Assembly (NCBI GenBank): GCA_017643495.1
Contig: JAEPNK010000002.1
Span: forward strand, 310,001-374,000
DNA length: 64,000 bases
Source of the DNA: Rhizobiaceae bacterium
GTDB lineage: Bacteria > Pseudomonadota > Alphaproteobacteria > Rhizobiales > Rhizobiaceae
Reading direction: 5' to 3'
Shown here piece after piece: positions 17,600 to 27,083 of this stretch. Numbering within the stretch: the stretch's first letter is position 1; every line of letters begins with the position of its first letter. Both the position numbers and the translations under genes were made by a program. Below the pieces are notes generated by a model. The model saw only the letters and a program-made list of their open reading frames with translations, was not told where the DNA came from and ran no database searches.

Positions 17600-20269
17600 C
17601 TATCCACGGTCTTTGAGAATGGCAGCTTGCGCTGCGGCAAGCCTGGCTATGGGCACCCGGAACGGCGAACAGGATACATAGTCCAGACCTATGGATTCAC
17701 AGAAGGATATCGAATCCGGATCACCACCATGTTCCCCGCAAATCCCGAGTTTGATGTTGTCTCGCGACGCCCTGCCCTTCTGGGAGGCAATTCTCACAAG
17801 CTCTCCTACCCCATCCACATCCAGCGAAACAAACGGGTCCCGCTTTATAATTCCCTTGCCCTCGTAAGTCGTCAGAAACTTGGCTGCATCATCCCGTGAT
17901 ATTCCGAAAGCAGTCTGTGTGAGGTCATTTGTTCCAAACGAAAAAAACTCTGCGGATCGGGCAATTGAATCGGCCCGCAAGGCAGCGCGCGGCAACTCGA
18001 TCATGGTTCCCACAGTGTAGGAGAGGGTTTGTCCTTTTTCCTCGAATACAGCTTCGGCAACCGCATCAATACGGGATTTTACAAACTCGAATTCCTCAAG
18101 CATGGCGACCAGAGGGACCATGATTTCAGGTTCAACCGGCTCGCCGGTTTTCTCGGCAGCAAGAAGCGCAGCTTCAAGTATTGCCCGGGCCTGCATCTCG
18201 GCGATTTCCGGATACGAGATCGCAAGACGACAACCACGGTGGCCAAGCATCGGGTTTACTTCCTGAAGTGAGTGATTGCGTTCCCGAAGCTTTTCGGCGG
18301 AAACGTTCATGGCATTTGCGACTTCCTCGATATCCTTGTCCGTATGCGGCAGGAATTCATGAAGCGGCGGGTCGAGAAGCCGGATCGTAACCGGAAGCCC
18401 TGCCATGATTTCGAAAAGCTCGACAAAGTCAGAACGCTGCATGGGCAGCAGTTTTTCAAGGGCCTGACGACGGCCTGCTTCGCTGTCGGCAAGAATCATT
18501 TCACGCGCTGCAATGATCCGGTCGCCTTCAAAGAACATGTGTTCGGTGCGTGACAGCCCGATGCCTTCTGCGCCGAAAGAACGTGCAGACTTTGCATCTA
18601 TCGGTGTTTCCGCATTGGTGCGCACTTTCATCCTGCGCAGTTCATCAGCCCATTCCATCAAGGCACCAAATGAGCCGGACAGTTCAGGCCTTTGCATTGC
18701 CACCTGCCCCAGCAACACCTCTCCGGTGGAGCCGTCAATCGTAATCACATCACCCTTGCTGAAAGTTTGTCCGGGAACCCGCAATTCCTGTGTCGCATAG
18801 TCAATACGGATACCACCTGCACCCGATACACACGGCTTTCCCATGCCGCGGGCAACAACCGCAGCATGACTCGTCATGCCACCGCGCGCTGTCAAAATCC
18901 CTTCGGCTGCATGCATGCCGTGAATGTCTTCGGGGCTGGTCTCGATACGCACCAGAATATTGGGCAGGCCTTCAGCTTTCATGCGCTCAGCCTCATCTGC
19001 ACTGAACACGATTTGGCCAGTTGCAGCCCCTGGCGAAGCTGGCAGACCTTTGGCAAGCACTGTTTTTTCCGCAGCCGGGTCAATGGTTGGGTGCAACAAT
19101 TGGTCAAGGGAAGCCGGCTCCACCCGCAGGACCGCCTCTTCTTTGGAAATCAGCCCTTCATTGGCCATCTCCACGGCCATCCGCAATGCGGCCTTGGCAG
19201 TGCGTTTGCCTGAACGCGTTTGAAGCATCCAGAGTTTGCCTTTCTCGATCGTGAATTCGAGATCCTGCATGTCCCTGTAGTGGGCTTCCAGCTTGTCACC
19301 AACCGCAACAAACTCGGCAAACGCTTCCGGCATGATGCTTTCCAGAGAAGGCGCGTCAGACCCTGCAGCGATACGGGATTCTTCTGTAAGGTCTTGTGGC
19401 GTACGAATTCCGGCCACCACGTCCTCACCCTGTGCATTGACGAGAAACTCGCCATACAACTTGTTTTCGCCGGTCGATGGGTTTCTGGTAAAGGCAACGC
19501 CTGTCGCCGAAGTCTCCCCCATATTGCCGAAAACCATGGCCTGAACATTCACCGCCGTACCCCATTCCTGCGGAATATTGTGCAGCTTGCGGTAGGTAAT
19601 CGCGCGGTTGTTCATCCAGGAAGCAAAAACTGCTCCGACAGCACCCCACAATTGCTCGTTCACGTCCTGGGGAAACGGTTTTTCAAGCACCTCTTCCACC
19701 CGGGCAAGATACCGGCCAACGACAGTCTTCCAGTCATCCGCAGTCAGTTCGGTATCCTGTTCATACCCGTTTTCGTCCTTGGTAGCCTCGAGGATTTCCT
19801 CGAACTCGTAATGGTCTACACCAAGAACCACATCCGAATACATCTGGATGAAACGTCGGTAACTGTCATATGCAAAACGCGCATCGTTTGCCTCTTCGGC
19901 AAGCGCTTCAACAGTCTGGTCATTAAGACCCAGGTTGAGAACGGTATCCATCATGCCCGGCATCGAGGCCCTGCCACCCGAACGTACAGAGACGAGCAGA
20001 GGCAATGTCGGGTCACCAAACTTCCGGGAGGTACTGGCTTCTATTTGTTCAAGCGCAGCTTCCACTTCGGAGCGGAGGCTTTCAGGATAGGTCTCACCAT
20101 TCTGGTAATAATAGTTGCAAACTTCCGTTGTGATCGTGAAACCGGGAGGTACTGGCAAGCCGAGAGAACTCATTTCGGCAAGGTTTGCCCCCTTCCCGCC
20201 AAGCAGTTCACGCATGTCGGAAGTACCTTCCGCGGAACCATCTCCGAAGGTGTAGACCCATTTATCCAT
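17600..20269 (-). CDS. ppdK: Pyruvate, phosphate dikinase
   Basis: Cytoplasmic enzyme interconverting pyruvate + ATP + Pi and PEP + AMP + PPi; in bacteria growing on organic acids it supplies PEP for gluconeogenesis. It has 889 residues, full length. Domains in order: the ATP-grasp nucleotide-binding domain (KWVYTFGDGSAEG..., LLGGKGANLAEM, VSVRSGGRASMPGMMDTVLNLGLND); the phosphohistidine swivel domain (GGMTSHAAVVARGMGKPCVSG, catalytic His near 457); and the PEP/pyruvate TIM barrel with GIGLSRTEHMFF, MLGHRGCRL and LGICGEHGGDP. It lies between the sucD terminator and the TRAP genes in the same direction, about 135 bp from each neighbour. Confidence 0.97.
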   Translation of the reverse strand: MDKWVYTFGDGSAEGTSDMRELLGGKGANLAEMSSLGLPVPPGFTITTEVCNYYYQNGETYPESLRSEVEAALEQIEASTSRKFGDPTLPLLVSVRSGGRASMPGMMDTVLNLGLNDQTVEALAEEANDARFAYDSYRRFIQMYSDVVLGVDHYEFEEILEATKDENGYEQDTELTADDWKTVVGRYLARVEEVLEKPFPQDVNEQLWGAVGAVFASWMNNRAITYRKLHNIPQEWGTAVNVQAMVFGNMGETSATGVAFTRNPSTGENKLYGEFLVNAQGEDVVAGIRTPQDLTEESRIAAGSDAPSLESIMPEAFAEFVAVGDKLEAHYRDMQDLEFTIEKGKLWMLQTRSGKRTAKAALRMAVEMANEGLISKEEAVLRVEPASLDQLLHPTIDPAAEKTVLAKGLPASPGAATGQIVFSADEAERMKAEGLPNILVRIETSPEDIHGMHAAEGILTARGGMTSHAAVVARGMGKPCVSGAGGIRIDYATQELRVPGQTFSKGDVITIDGSTGEVLLGQVAMQRPELSGSFGALMEWADELRRMKVRTNAETPIDAKSARSFGAEGIGLSRTEHMFFEGDRIIAAREMILADSEAGRRQALEKLLPMQRSDFVELFEIMAGLPVTIRLLDPPLHEFLPHTDKDIEEVANAMNVSAEKLRERNHSLQEVNPMLGHRGCRLAISYPEIAEMQARAILEAALLAAEKTGEPVEPEIMVPLVAMLEEFEFVKSRIDAVAEAVFEEKGQTLSYTVGTMIELPRAALRADSIARSAEFFSFGTNDLTQTAFGISRDDAAKFLTTYEGKGIIKRDPFVSLDVDGVGELVRIASQKGRASRDNIKLGICGEHGGDPDSISFCESIGLDYVSCSPFRVPIARLAAAQAAILKDRG

Positions 20270-20362
20270 AACGACTATCTCCGGTCAGATATTGGAGTTT
20301 GTTGTAAACAGCCGGGCCATACAAGAAGCGGCATGGCACATCGGACACTGATGTAGTTTGAA

Positions 20363-20385
20363 GGCCCCGCAACATCTGCAGGGCC
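20363..20385 (-). terminator. Terminator-like hairpin after sucD
   Basis: On the minus strand GGCCCTGCA pairs with TGCGGGGCC (one G-T) around GATGT, followed by TTCAAAC. It starts about 22 nt after the sucD stop and separates sucCD from ppdK. The short T-tract makes it a moderate terminator at best. Confidence 0.55.
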
Positions 20386-20406
20386 CAGGACCGGATAACC
20401 GGTCGA

Positions 20407-21309
20407 TCAGCCCTTGATGGCGTCCAGAAGGGTTTCACCAAGCTTGGCTGGCGATGGCGAGACACGAATACCCGCCGCTTCCATCGCTGCGATCTTGTCT
20501 TCGGCTCCGCCCTTGCCTCCTGAAATCACCGCACCGGCATGCCCCATCGTGCGACCTGGAGGCGCTGTACGACCGGCGATGAAGCCGGCCATCGGCTTGG
20601 AACGGCCTTTTTTGCGTTCGTCAGCAATGAACTGCGCGGCATCTTCTTCAGCCGATCCGCCAATCTCACCGATCATGATGATGGATTCGGTTTCATCATC
20701 CGCAAGGAACATTTCAAGCATGTCGATAAACTCGGTACCCTTGACCGGGTCACCACCAATCCCGACAGCAGTGGTCTGCCCCAGACCTGCATTGGATGTC
20801 TGGAAAACAGCCTCATAAGTGAGTGTACCTGAACGGGACACGACACCAACGGAGCCCTTCTTGAAGATCGAGCCTGGCATGATGCCGATCTTGCACTGTT
20901 CGGGCGTCAGAATGCCCGGGCAGTTAGGACCAATCAGGCGTGAATTGGATTTGTCGAGCTTTGCCTTCACTTTGACCATGTCAAGGACAGGAACCCCTTC
21001 GGTAATACAGATGATCAGGGGTATTTCTGCTTCGATTGCCTCGATAATCGCTCCCGCCGCACCTGCGGGTGGAACATATACAACAGAAGCATTGGCGCCC
21101 GTTCTTTCCTTGCCTTCGGCTACCGAGGCAAAAATCGGCAATTCCTCGCCGTTCGAGCCGGTCCAGTTCTCACCACCCTTTTTCGGATGCGTCCCGCCAA
21201 CCATTTGCGTTCCGTAATAGGCTAGTGCCTGTTCCGTATGGAATGAACCGGTCTTGCCTGTCAGGCCTTGAACGAGAACTTTGGTATTTCGGTCGATCAG
21301 AATGGACAT
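20407..21309 (-). CDS. sucD: Succinyl-CoA synthetase subunit alpha
   Basis: Catalytic alpha subunit (300 residues) of the TCA-cycle enzyme that makes ATP or GTP from succinyl-CoA. It has the CoA-binding Rossmann N-terminus ([21 protein letters not shown]), [30 protein letters not shown], and the phosphohistidine loop [15 protein letters not shown] chose the ATG at 21309; the longer frame to 21363 adds a non-family lead and lacks a ribosome site, whereas GGAAG precedes 21309. It is separated from sucC by a secreted-protein gene. Malate-CoA ligase (mtkB) is the close homologue to exclude; the sequence reads as SucD. Confidence 0.95.
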   Translation of the reverse strand: MSILIDRNTKVLVQGLTGKTGSFHTEQALAYYGTQMVGGTHPKKGGENWTGSNGEELPIFASVAEGKERTGANASVVYVPPAGAAGAIIEAIEAEIPLIICITEGVPVLDMVKVKAKLDKSNSRLIGPNCPGILTPEQCKIGIMPGSIFKKGSVGVVSRSGTLTYEAVFQTSNAGLGQTTAVGIGGDPVKGTEFIDMLEMFLADDETESIIMIGEIGGSAEEDAAQFIADERKKGRSKPMAGFIAGRTAPPGRTMGHAGAVISGGKGGAEDKIAAMEAAGIRVSPSPAKLGETLLDAIKG

Positions 21310-21399
21310 TGATAAACTTCCGTCATGTATTTGGTGAGGAGTTGAACGTTGACAGCTTTGCAAATCTATACGTTGACTGCCGTGCTGGTGAACTTGTTT

Positions 21400-21999
21400 T
21401 CAGACTTTCTCTTTTGAAAGAATTGTTACGTTTAGAAGAGTTGCCTTGCCTTCCGGTGTGGCTTTCGCAAATACGAAAACCTTGAAATCATTATTGCCGC
21501 CAGCCCAGGTGGTAGTCAGCAATCCGCCGTCAGGCACCTCGGAACTGGCTGGTTTCTTGCCGATAAGGGAATTCATCCGCCCGAGCACCACATCCCACTC
21601 ATCTGCGCCATCGAGAACAAGGGTGCATGCCGTAGCCTCTCCGTCGGCAAACTCCGGAAAGTTCTGCTTGAATTGCGCACTCGGCTCAGATTGCACCACG
21701 CCAAGGCGGTATAGCCGCTTGGCCAGATTGACGTCCCAGCCGGCAAGATAATCCGGGTCATCAAGTGAGGTGAATTGCCTGACATCACTCTTGCCCATGC
21801 GGTTCCAGGCAAATCTGGTTGCAAGAGCTTCAATCTTGCGGACAACAGGCACTTGCGCATAGCAAATCCTGTTGAAGATAAGCACAGGGTCCGTTTCACT
21901 TGTCGGCACATCAGTAGCCGCCTGCTGACCGAATGCCGGAAAAACCGACACTGCCGTCACAAGCAGGAATGGAACCATATGTCTGGCAACTGCCTTCAA
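21400..21999 (-). CDS. Secreted protein of unknown function between sucC and sucD
   Basis: Precursor of 199 residues with a Sec-type signal peptide ([19 protein letters not shown], likely cleavage after AFG near residue 24). The mature part has no motif I recognise. It has two Cys ([15 protein letters not shown]), possibly one disulphide, and a C-terminal strand-rich half ending [13 protein letters not shown]. The start appears to be TTG at 21999 with AGGA 7 nt upstream; an ATG at 21978 is an alternative that would shorten the signal. Only 3 bp separate it from the sucC stop and about 90 bp from sucD, so it lies in the operon. A periplasmic protein between two subunits of one cytosolic enzyme is odd. 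Confidence 0.8.
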   Translation of the reverse strand: MKAVARHMVPFLLVTAVSVFPAFGQQAATDVPTSETDPVLIFNRICYAQVPVVRKIEALATRFAWNRMGKSDVRQFTSLDDPDYLAGWDVNLAKRLYRLGVVQSEPSAQFKQNFPEFADGEATACTLVLDGADEWDVVLGRMNSLIGKKPASSEVPDGGLLTTTWAGGNNDFKVFVFAKATPEGKATLLNVTILSKEKV

Positions 22000-22002
22000 G
22001 GC

Positions 22003-23196
22003 TTATCCTTTTACCGCTTTCACGATTTTCTGGGCAGCGTCGTCAAGATCATCTGCCGAGATCACATCAAGATCTGAACCGTCGATCATGGCCTTGCCTT
22101 CTTCCACCTTCGTACCTTCAAGGCGAACAACAAGCGGGACTTTCAAGCCAACTTCCTTGACCGCAGTCAGGACACCTTCGGCAATAACGTCACAACGCAT
22201 GATCCCGCCAAAGATATTCACAAGAATGCCTTTCACCTGGGGGTCGGAGGTTATGATCTTGAATGCAGCCGTTACCTTTTCAACGGTAGCGCCCCCGCCA
22301 ACGTCAAGAAAGTTTGCAGGCTCGGCACCGTAAAGCTTGATGATGTCCATGGTTGCCATCGCAAGACCGGCACCATTGACCATGCAGCCAATGTCTCCAT
22401 CAAGGGCGATATAGGCAAGATCGTATTTGGAGGCCTCGATTTCTTTCTCGTCCTCTTCAGTCAGGTCGCGAAGTTCCTCCAGTTCGGAATGGCGGAACTC
22501 TGCATTGCCATCGAATGACATCTTGGCATCCAGAACCCGAAGATGACCATTCTCCATCACAATCAGCGGGTTAACCTCAAGCAGGCTCATGTCCTTTTCG
22601 ACAAATGCCTTATAGAGAGCAGGAAACAGGCTTTCAGCATCTTTGGCAGCAGCATCTTCAAGCTTGAGAGCCGAAACGAGTTTTGCAACATCCCCGTCCG
22701 TGCAACCTGCCACCGGGTCGATATCGATTGTATGGATCTTGTCCGGAGTTTCTTCTGCAACCGCCTCGATATCCATACCACCTTCTGTGGAGGCAACGAA
22801 GGAAACCATTCCGGTTTCGCGATTTACGAGGACAGACAGGTAGAGCTCGCGATCAATATCGGCACCATCTTCGAGGTAGAGACGGTTTACCTGTTTCCCT
22901 GCCGGACCGGTTTGCTTGGTTACAAGCGTATTGCCCAGCATTTCCTTCACATGGGAACGCACTTCGTCAGGCGAAAATGCAAGACGAACACCGCCTTTTG
23001 CATCCTCAGGCAGTTCCTTGAACTTGCCCTTGCCGCGACCGCCGGCATGAATCTGGCTTTTTACCACGTATAGCGGGCCAGGCAGGGCCTCAATTGCAGC
23101 GTCCACATCACCAGCGTCCATGATCGGGACGCCTTTGGCAACGGGTGCACCATATTCCTTCAAAAGTGCCTTGGCCTGATATTCGTGAATGTTCAT
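22003..23196 (-). CDS. sucC: Succinyl-CoA synthetase subunit beta (ADP-forming)
   Basis: Nucleotide-binding beta subunit (397 residues, standard length) with an ATP-grasp fold. Family landmarks: [19 protein letters not shown] at the N-terminus, [16 protein letters not shown] near 46, [17 protein letters not shown] (Mg-ATP site), [19 protein letters not shown], and [15 protein letters not shown] in the C-terminal domain. It is the first gene of the sucC-(secreted protein)-sucD unit, with about 130 bp upstream. In many rhizobia sucCD is joined to mdh and sucAB; here those are absent from the window. Confidence 0.96.
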   Translation of the reverse strand: MNIHEYQAKALLKEYGAPVAKGVPIMDAGDVDAAIEALPGPLYVVKSQIHAGGRGKGKFKELPEDAKGGVRLAFSPDEVRSHVKEMLGNTLVTKQTGPAGKQVNRLYLEDGADIDRELYLSVLVNRETGMVSFVASTEGGMDIEAVAEETPDKIHTIDIDPVAGCTDGDVAKLVSALKLEDAAAKDAESLFPALYKAFVEKDMSLLEVNPLIVMENGHLRVLDAKMSFDGNAEFRHSELEELRDLTEEDEKEIEASKYDLAYIALDGDIGCMVNGAGLAMATMDIIKLYGAEPANFLDVGGGATVEKVTAAFKIITSDPQVKGILVNIFGGIMRCDVIAEGVLTAVKEVGLKVPLVVRLEGTKVEEGKAMIDGSDLDVISADDLDDAAQKIVKAVKG

Positions 23197-23329
23197 GAGG
23201 TCTCACCTGTGGAAGCGCAGTTGACAATATGCCAAGCTTTTAGGCGGACCTTCGTTCAAGTGCAACAGGCTCATTGAAGGAAATTCCCAACGAATCCCCC
23301 CTAAACCACATGTCTTTGGCCAATCCGGG

Positions 23330-26122
23330 CTATTCTGCGGCCTCTTGTCCCGAAAGAGCCATTACCTTCGCCGCGCAATATTTGAACTCGGGTATTTTGC
23401 CGAACGGGTCCAATTGAGGGTTGGTCAGCCGGTTTGCAGGTGCCTCATTGAAGCAGAAGGGGATGAAGACCATGTCGTCGGCGACATCACGGTCCTTGCG
23501 CAAAACAGCCTGAATTGTACCGCGCCGGGTCGTTACCTCGATCATTTGCCCGGGTTCCAGCCCCATTTTTGCAATCTGGCGGCCATTCATGGCAGCAATG
23601 CCTTCAGGCTCGATTTCATCCAACACGCGCGAGCGTCTCGTCATTGCACCGGTGTGCCAGTGCTCCAACAGTCTTCCGGTAGTCAAAACCAGGGGATATT
23701 CCTCATCCGGAATTTCATCAGGTGGCAGGAGTTCGGCCGGAACGATTTTGCCCCTACCATCTGCTGTGGGAAACCCGTCCCTGAAAATCACTTCATTGCC
23801 GAAGCCACCTGGCTCGTCGACCGGATAACAAACAACATCCTCCTCGTTCAGCCTCTCCCATGTGATGTGATTGAGAGACTTCATCACGGATGCCATTTCC
23901 GTATAAACGTCCCCAATGCCCTCATACTGCCAATCCAGCCCGATACGGTTTGCCAGTTCGACAATCAGTTCCCAGTCCTGACGCGCATCACCGGGAGGAT
24001 TGATTGCCGGACGTCCGATCTGCACCTGCCTGTTGGTATTGGTGAATGTTCCCAGTTTTTCTGCATGCGCTGAGGCCGGAAGAATGACATCTGCATGCCA
24101 ACAGGTTTCTGTCAGAAAGATATCCTGCACCACCAGATGGTCCAGCTTGGCCAGCGCTGCACGGGCATGCTGTTGGTCCGGGTCAGACATTGCCGGATTT
24201 TCCCCCATGATATACATGCCGGTAATTTGGTCATCATGGATTGCATCCATGATTTCAACAACGGTCAGCCCTTTCTTGGGATCCAGTGTACGCCCCCAGA
24301 CGTCTTCCATCTGCAAGCGAACATCCTCTTTCTCTACATGCCGGTAGTCGGGATACATCATCGGGATCAAACCGGCATCAGAGGCACCCTGAACATTGTT
24401 CTGTCCGCGCAACGGGTGCAGTCCTGTACCTTCTCGCCCGATATGACCCGTAATAAGCGCAAGCGCTATCAGACAGCGGGCATTGTCAGTTCCGTGCGTG
24501 TGCTGGGAAACACCCATGCCCCAGAAAATGATCGAACGTTCGGAAGTGGCATAGGTTCTGGCCACATCCCTCAAAACATCAGCTTCAATCCCGCAGACAT
24601 CGGCCATCGCCTCGGGAGAAAAGTCCTTCACTTTCTCGGCCAGGCTATCAAACCCTGAAGCATTTGCCTGAATGTACTGCTCGTCATACAGCTTTTCATC
24701 GATGATCACGTGGATTAGTGCATTCAGCATCGCAACATCCGTGCCCGGTTTGAACCGGAGCGAATGTGAGGCATGACGCATCAGGTCCTGCCCGCGCGGA
24801 TCCATGATGATCAGTTTGCGCCCTTCCTTGGCTGCCTGCTTGAAATAGGTTGCGGCAACAGGATGGTTTTGTGCCGGACGGGCACCGATTACAATCATGC
24901 AATCGGATTTCATTGCATCAGTAAACGGCGCAGAAACAGCTCCGGAACCAACACCTTCGAGAAGTGCGGCAACTGACGAGGCGTGGCAAAGGCGCGTACA
25001 GTGATCGACATTATTGGTTCCAAAGCCTTGCCTGATCAGCTTTTGGAAAAGATAAGCCTCCTCGTTTGAGCCTTTCGCGGAACCAAATCCTGCAAGCGCC
25101 TCACCGCCACGCTCACGGTGGATCCGGTTTAGTCCCGATGCGGCCAAATCCAGCGCTTCTTCCCAGGTCGCTTCACGAAACACATCCTCTGTTCTCAAGA
25201 AACGCATGTCTATGTCGCCAGCCTTTGGCGCATCATTCCGTCTGATGAGCGGCTTCGTCAGCCGCTCCTCACTCATCGCATAGTCGTAACCAAAGCGACC
25301 CTTGACGCAAAGACGGTTTTCATTGGCAGGCCCGTTGCGGCCATCCACCTGAACAATACGGTTATCTTTCACCGCTACCGATGTCTGACAACCCACACCG
25401 CAAAACGGGCAAACGGAATCAACAACCTTGTCGAACTCGCTGATAACCCGTGTCTTGCTTTCGTCGTCCATCAGGGTTTTTTCATACAGCGCCCCGGTCG
25501 GGCAAGCCTGTACACATTCCCCGCAGGTCACGCAGGTAGAAGCCCCCATTGGGTCTGCCAGATCAAAAACGGGAACCGCATGGGAACCGCGCTCTCCCAT
25601 GCCGATCACGTCATTGACCTGCACTTCCCGGCAAGCCCTCACACACGCATTACAGGCAATGCAGGCATCCATGTTGACTGCAATTGCCGGATTCGAAATG
25701 TCAAATCCCGAATCCATGTGACTGAACTTGCTGTCAAAACGAGGAGAACCAGCAATGGCCATCTCATCCGTCCAACGCCAGAAGTCCGAATCGTGATCAG
25801 GCCCTTCATCGCGTGGCCGCATGTCGGAAGCGAGCATCTCGAAAACCATTTTCCTAGATTTCTCAGCCCGCTCCGTCTGGCTTTTAACAACCATGTTTTC
25901 AGATGGCTTGCGAATACATGAGGCAGCGAGAACACGCTCCCCTTCAATCTCCACCATGCAAGCCCGGCAATTGCCGTCAGAGCGGTATCCCGGCTTGTCG
26001 AGATGGCAGAGGTGGGGAATGCGCGTTCCTTCCCGCTTGGCAACTTCCCAGATTGTTTCACCATCCCGGGCGATGACTTCCTTGTCGTCAAGGGTGAACC
26101 TGATTTCGCTGCTCATGGCCAT
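23330..26122 (-). CDS. fdsA: NAD-dependent formate dehydrogenase, alpha (molybdo/tungstopterin) subunit
   Basis: Catalytic subunit (930 residues) oxidising formate to CO2 and passing electrons through Fe-S clusters to the flavin subunit encoded upstream. Order of parts: a plant-type [2Fe-2S] domain (CHLDKPGYRSDGNCRACMVEIEG), a His/Cys-ligated region, and a ferredoxin-like pair of [4Fe-4S] clusters (CIACNACVRAC, CVTCGECVQACPTGAL). A third [4Fe-4S] motif (CPFCGVGCQTS) precedes the metal-pterin domain, with the metal-ligand region VDHCTRLCHASSV. The C-terminal pterin-binding domain is LVLTTGRLLEHWHTGAMTRRS. Close in layout to FdsA and Methylobacterium Fdh1A. Which metal is used cannot be read. 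No adjacent fdhD/fdsC or fdsD follows. Confidence 0.94.
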   Translation of the reverse strand: MAMSSEIRFTLDDKEVIARDGETIWEVAKREGTRIPHLCHLDKPGYRSDGNCRACMVEIEGERVLAASCIRKPSENMVVKSQTERAEKSRKMVFEMLASDMRPRDEGPDHDSDFWRWTDEMAIAGSPRFDSKFSHMDSGFDISNPAIAVNMDACIACNACVRACREVQVNDVIGMGERGSHAVPVFDLADPMGASTCVTCGECVQACPTGALYEKTLMDDESKTRVISEFDKVVDSVCPFCGVGCQTSVAVKDNRIVQVDGRNGPANENRLCVKGRFGYDYAMSEERLTKPLIRRNDAPKAGDIDMRFLRTEDVFREATWEEALDLAASGLNRIHRERGGEALAGFGSAKGSNEEAYLFQKLIRQGFGTNNVDHCTRLCHASSVAALLEGVGSGAVSAPFTDAMKSDCMIVIGARPAQNHPVAATYFKQAAKEGRKLIIMDPRGQDLMRHASHSLRFKPGTDVAMLNALIHVIIDEKLYDEQYIQANASGFDSLAEKVKDFSPEAMADVCGIEADVLRDVARTYATSERSIIFWGMGVSQHTHGTDNARCLIALALITGHIGREGTGLHPLRGQNNVQGASDAGLIPMMYPDYRHVEKEDVRLQMEDVWGRTLDPKKGLTVVEIMDAIHDDQITGMYIMGENPAMSDPDQQHARAALAKLDHLVVQDIFLTETCWHADVILPASAHAEKLGTFTNTNRQVQIGRPAINPPGDARQDWELIVELANRIGLDWQYEGIGDVYTEMASVMKSLNHITWERLNEEDVVCYPVDEPGGFGNEVIFRDGFPTADGRGKIVPAELLPPDEIPDEEYPLVLTTGRLLEHWHTGAMTRRSRVLDEIEPEGIAAMNGRQIAKMGLEPGQMIEVTTRRGTIQAVLRKDRDVADDMVFIPFCFNEAPANRLTNPQLDPFGKIPEFKYCAAKVMALSGQEAAE

Positions 26123-26154
26123 GTTATCCGTATCTGGTTGAAACCGTGACCGGG

Positions 26155-26451
26155 TTAGCCGCTATATCCGTCCACAATCATGAAACGGGCATAACCGGCA
26201 CCTTCCCTCTTTTCCTTGGCGGCCTGGTATTCGGCGGATGCGTACCATGCCTTGGCTGCGTCCATGTCGGGAAACTCGACAATCACGATACGCTTGCCTT
26301 CATCCTCGTGGTTTTCAAGACCAACAAGCTCACCACCGCGGGCAATGTATTTCCCGCCAAATTTTTCAGTCGCCGGGCCAGCTGCCGCGGCATATTCTTT
26401 CCATTTTTCCAGGTCCGTGACTTCAACACGACCAACCATGTAAGCTGCCAT
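26155..26451 (-). CDS. DUF1330 protein inside the formate dehydrogenase operon
   Basis: Small soluble protein of 98 residues matching DUF1330, a dimeric alpha-beta barrel (ABM-like) family: MAAYMVGRVEVTDLEKWKEY..., GGKYIARGGE, RIVIVEFPDMDAAKAWYASAEYQ. No reaction is established for the family. The start overlaps the LysE-family stop (TAATG), and fdsA begins 32 bp after its stop, so it is an integral part of the operon. Confidence 0.9.
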   Translation of the reverse strand: MAAYMVGRVEVTDLEKWKEYAAAAGPATEKFGGKYIARGGELVGLENHEDEGKRIVIVEFPDMDAAKAWYASAEYQAAKEKREGAGYARFMIVDGYSG

Positions 26452-27083
26452 TACTTTAACTCCTTCAATCCATCATAAACCAGTTTACCACCCAGCGCGC
26501 CAAAGCTCGCCGAGAACAGCAACTCTATCCCTCGTGCAAACCGTTGATAAGTGCGCGAAGCCAGTCCGGTTGAAAACAGAACTGCATATCCACCATAAAT
26601 TAGAAACCCGGAAAGAGAGCCCAACGGCCCAAACGCCAACACCTCAACAGGTTCAAGTCCTGCGCCGAACAGAAAAGTTGCCACTGCGGCCCACATCATC
26701 ACAGCCTTGGGGTTTGTCAGCAAAACCATGAATCCGCGCAACCATGCCTGGCGGTCGGACAAGGAGACATTCGCTGCCCTGATTGTCCCGGGACGGTTTC
26801 GAATGGCACCATTCAGTCCCTTGATGGCAAGCCACAGCAGGTAGGAACCACCGATAATCCGCATTGCAGTCAGTGAATAAGGGAAAAGCTCCAACACCGT
26901 AGCGAGCCCGTATGCCGTGGCAAGAGACCAGACGAGCATGCCACTGGCGATGCCACCGACGACGAAAAGGCCGGCACGCCGCCCTTGCGCTAGGGATACG
27001 GATGCAACGGCAACCAGATTTGGTCCCGGCGAAGCCTGGGCTGCCATCACTCCCAGCAGGGTAAGCAGATAAGCATCCAGCAT
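26451..27083 (-). CDS. LysE/RhtB-family exporter inside the formate dehydrogenase operon
   Basis: Inner-membrane protein of 210 residues with about six hydrophobic segments and the family N-terminal signature GVMAAQASPGPNLVAVASVSLAQGRRAG, followed by GGIASGMLVWSLATAYGLA. The family exports amino acids and related small molecules. The ATG at 27083 overlaps the stop of the fused flavin subunit (TGATG), and its own stop overlaps DUF1330. A role with formate dehydrogenase is not obvious. Substrate export linked to C1 or amino acid metabolism is one idea; simple co-transcription is another. Confidence 0.92.
   Translation of the reverse strand: MLDAYLLTLLGVMAAQASPGPNLVAVASVSLAQGRRAGLFVVGGIASGMLVWSLATAYGLATVLELFPYSLTAMRIIGGSYLLWLAIKGLNGAIRNRPGTIRAANVSLSDRQAWLRGFMVLLTNPKAVMMWAAVATFLFGAGLEPVEVLAFGPLGSLSGFLIYGGYAVLFSTGLASRTYQRFARGIELLFSASFGALGGKLVYDGLKELK

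Noticed and set aside
19220-20356. 378-codon plus-strand frame
   Set aside because: Antisense to ppdK; composition typical of a shadow frame and no motifs.
20407-23196. sucCD as malate-CoA ligase (mtkAB) of a serine cycle, given fhs and formate dehydrogenase nearby
   Set aside because: Sequence reads as ordinary succinyl-CoA synthetase in both subunits, and no other serine-cycle gene (hpr, sga, mcl, ppc) is present.
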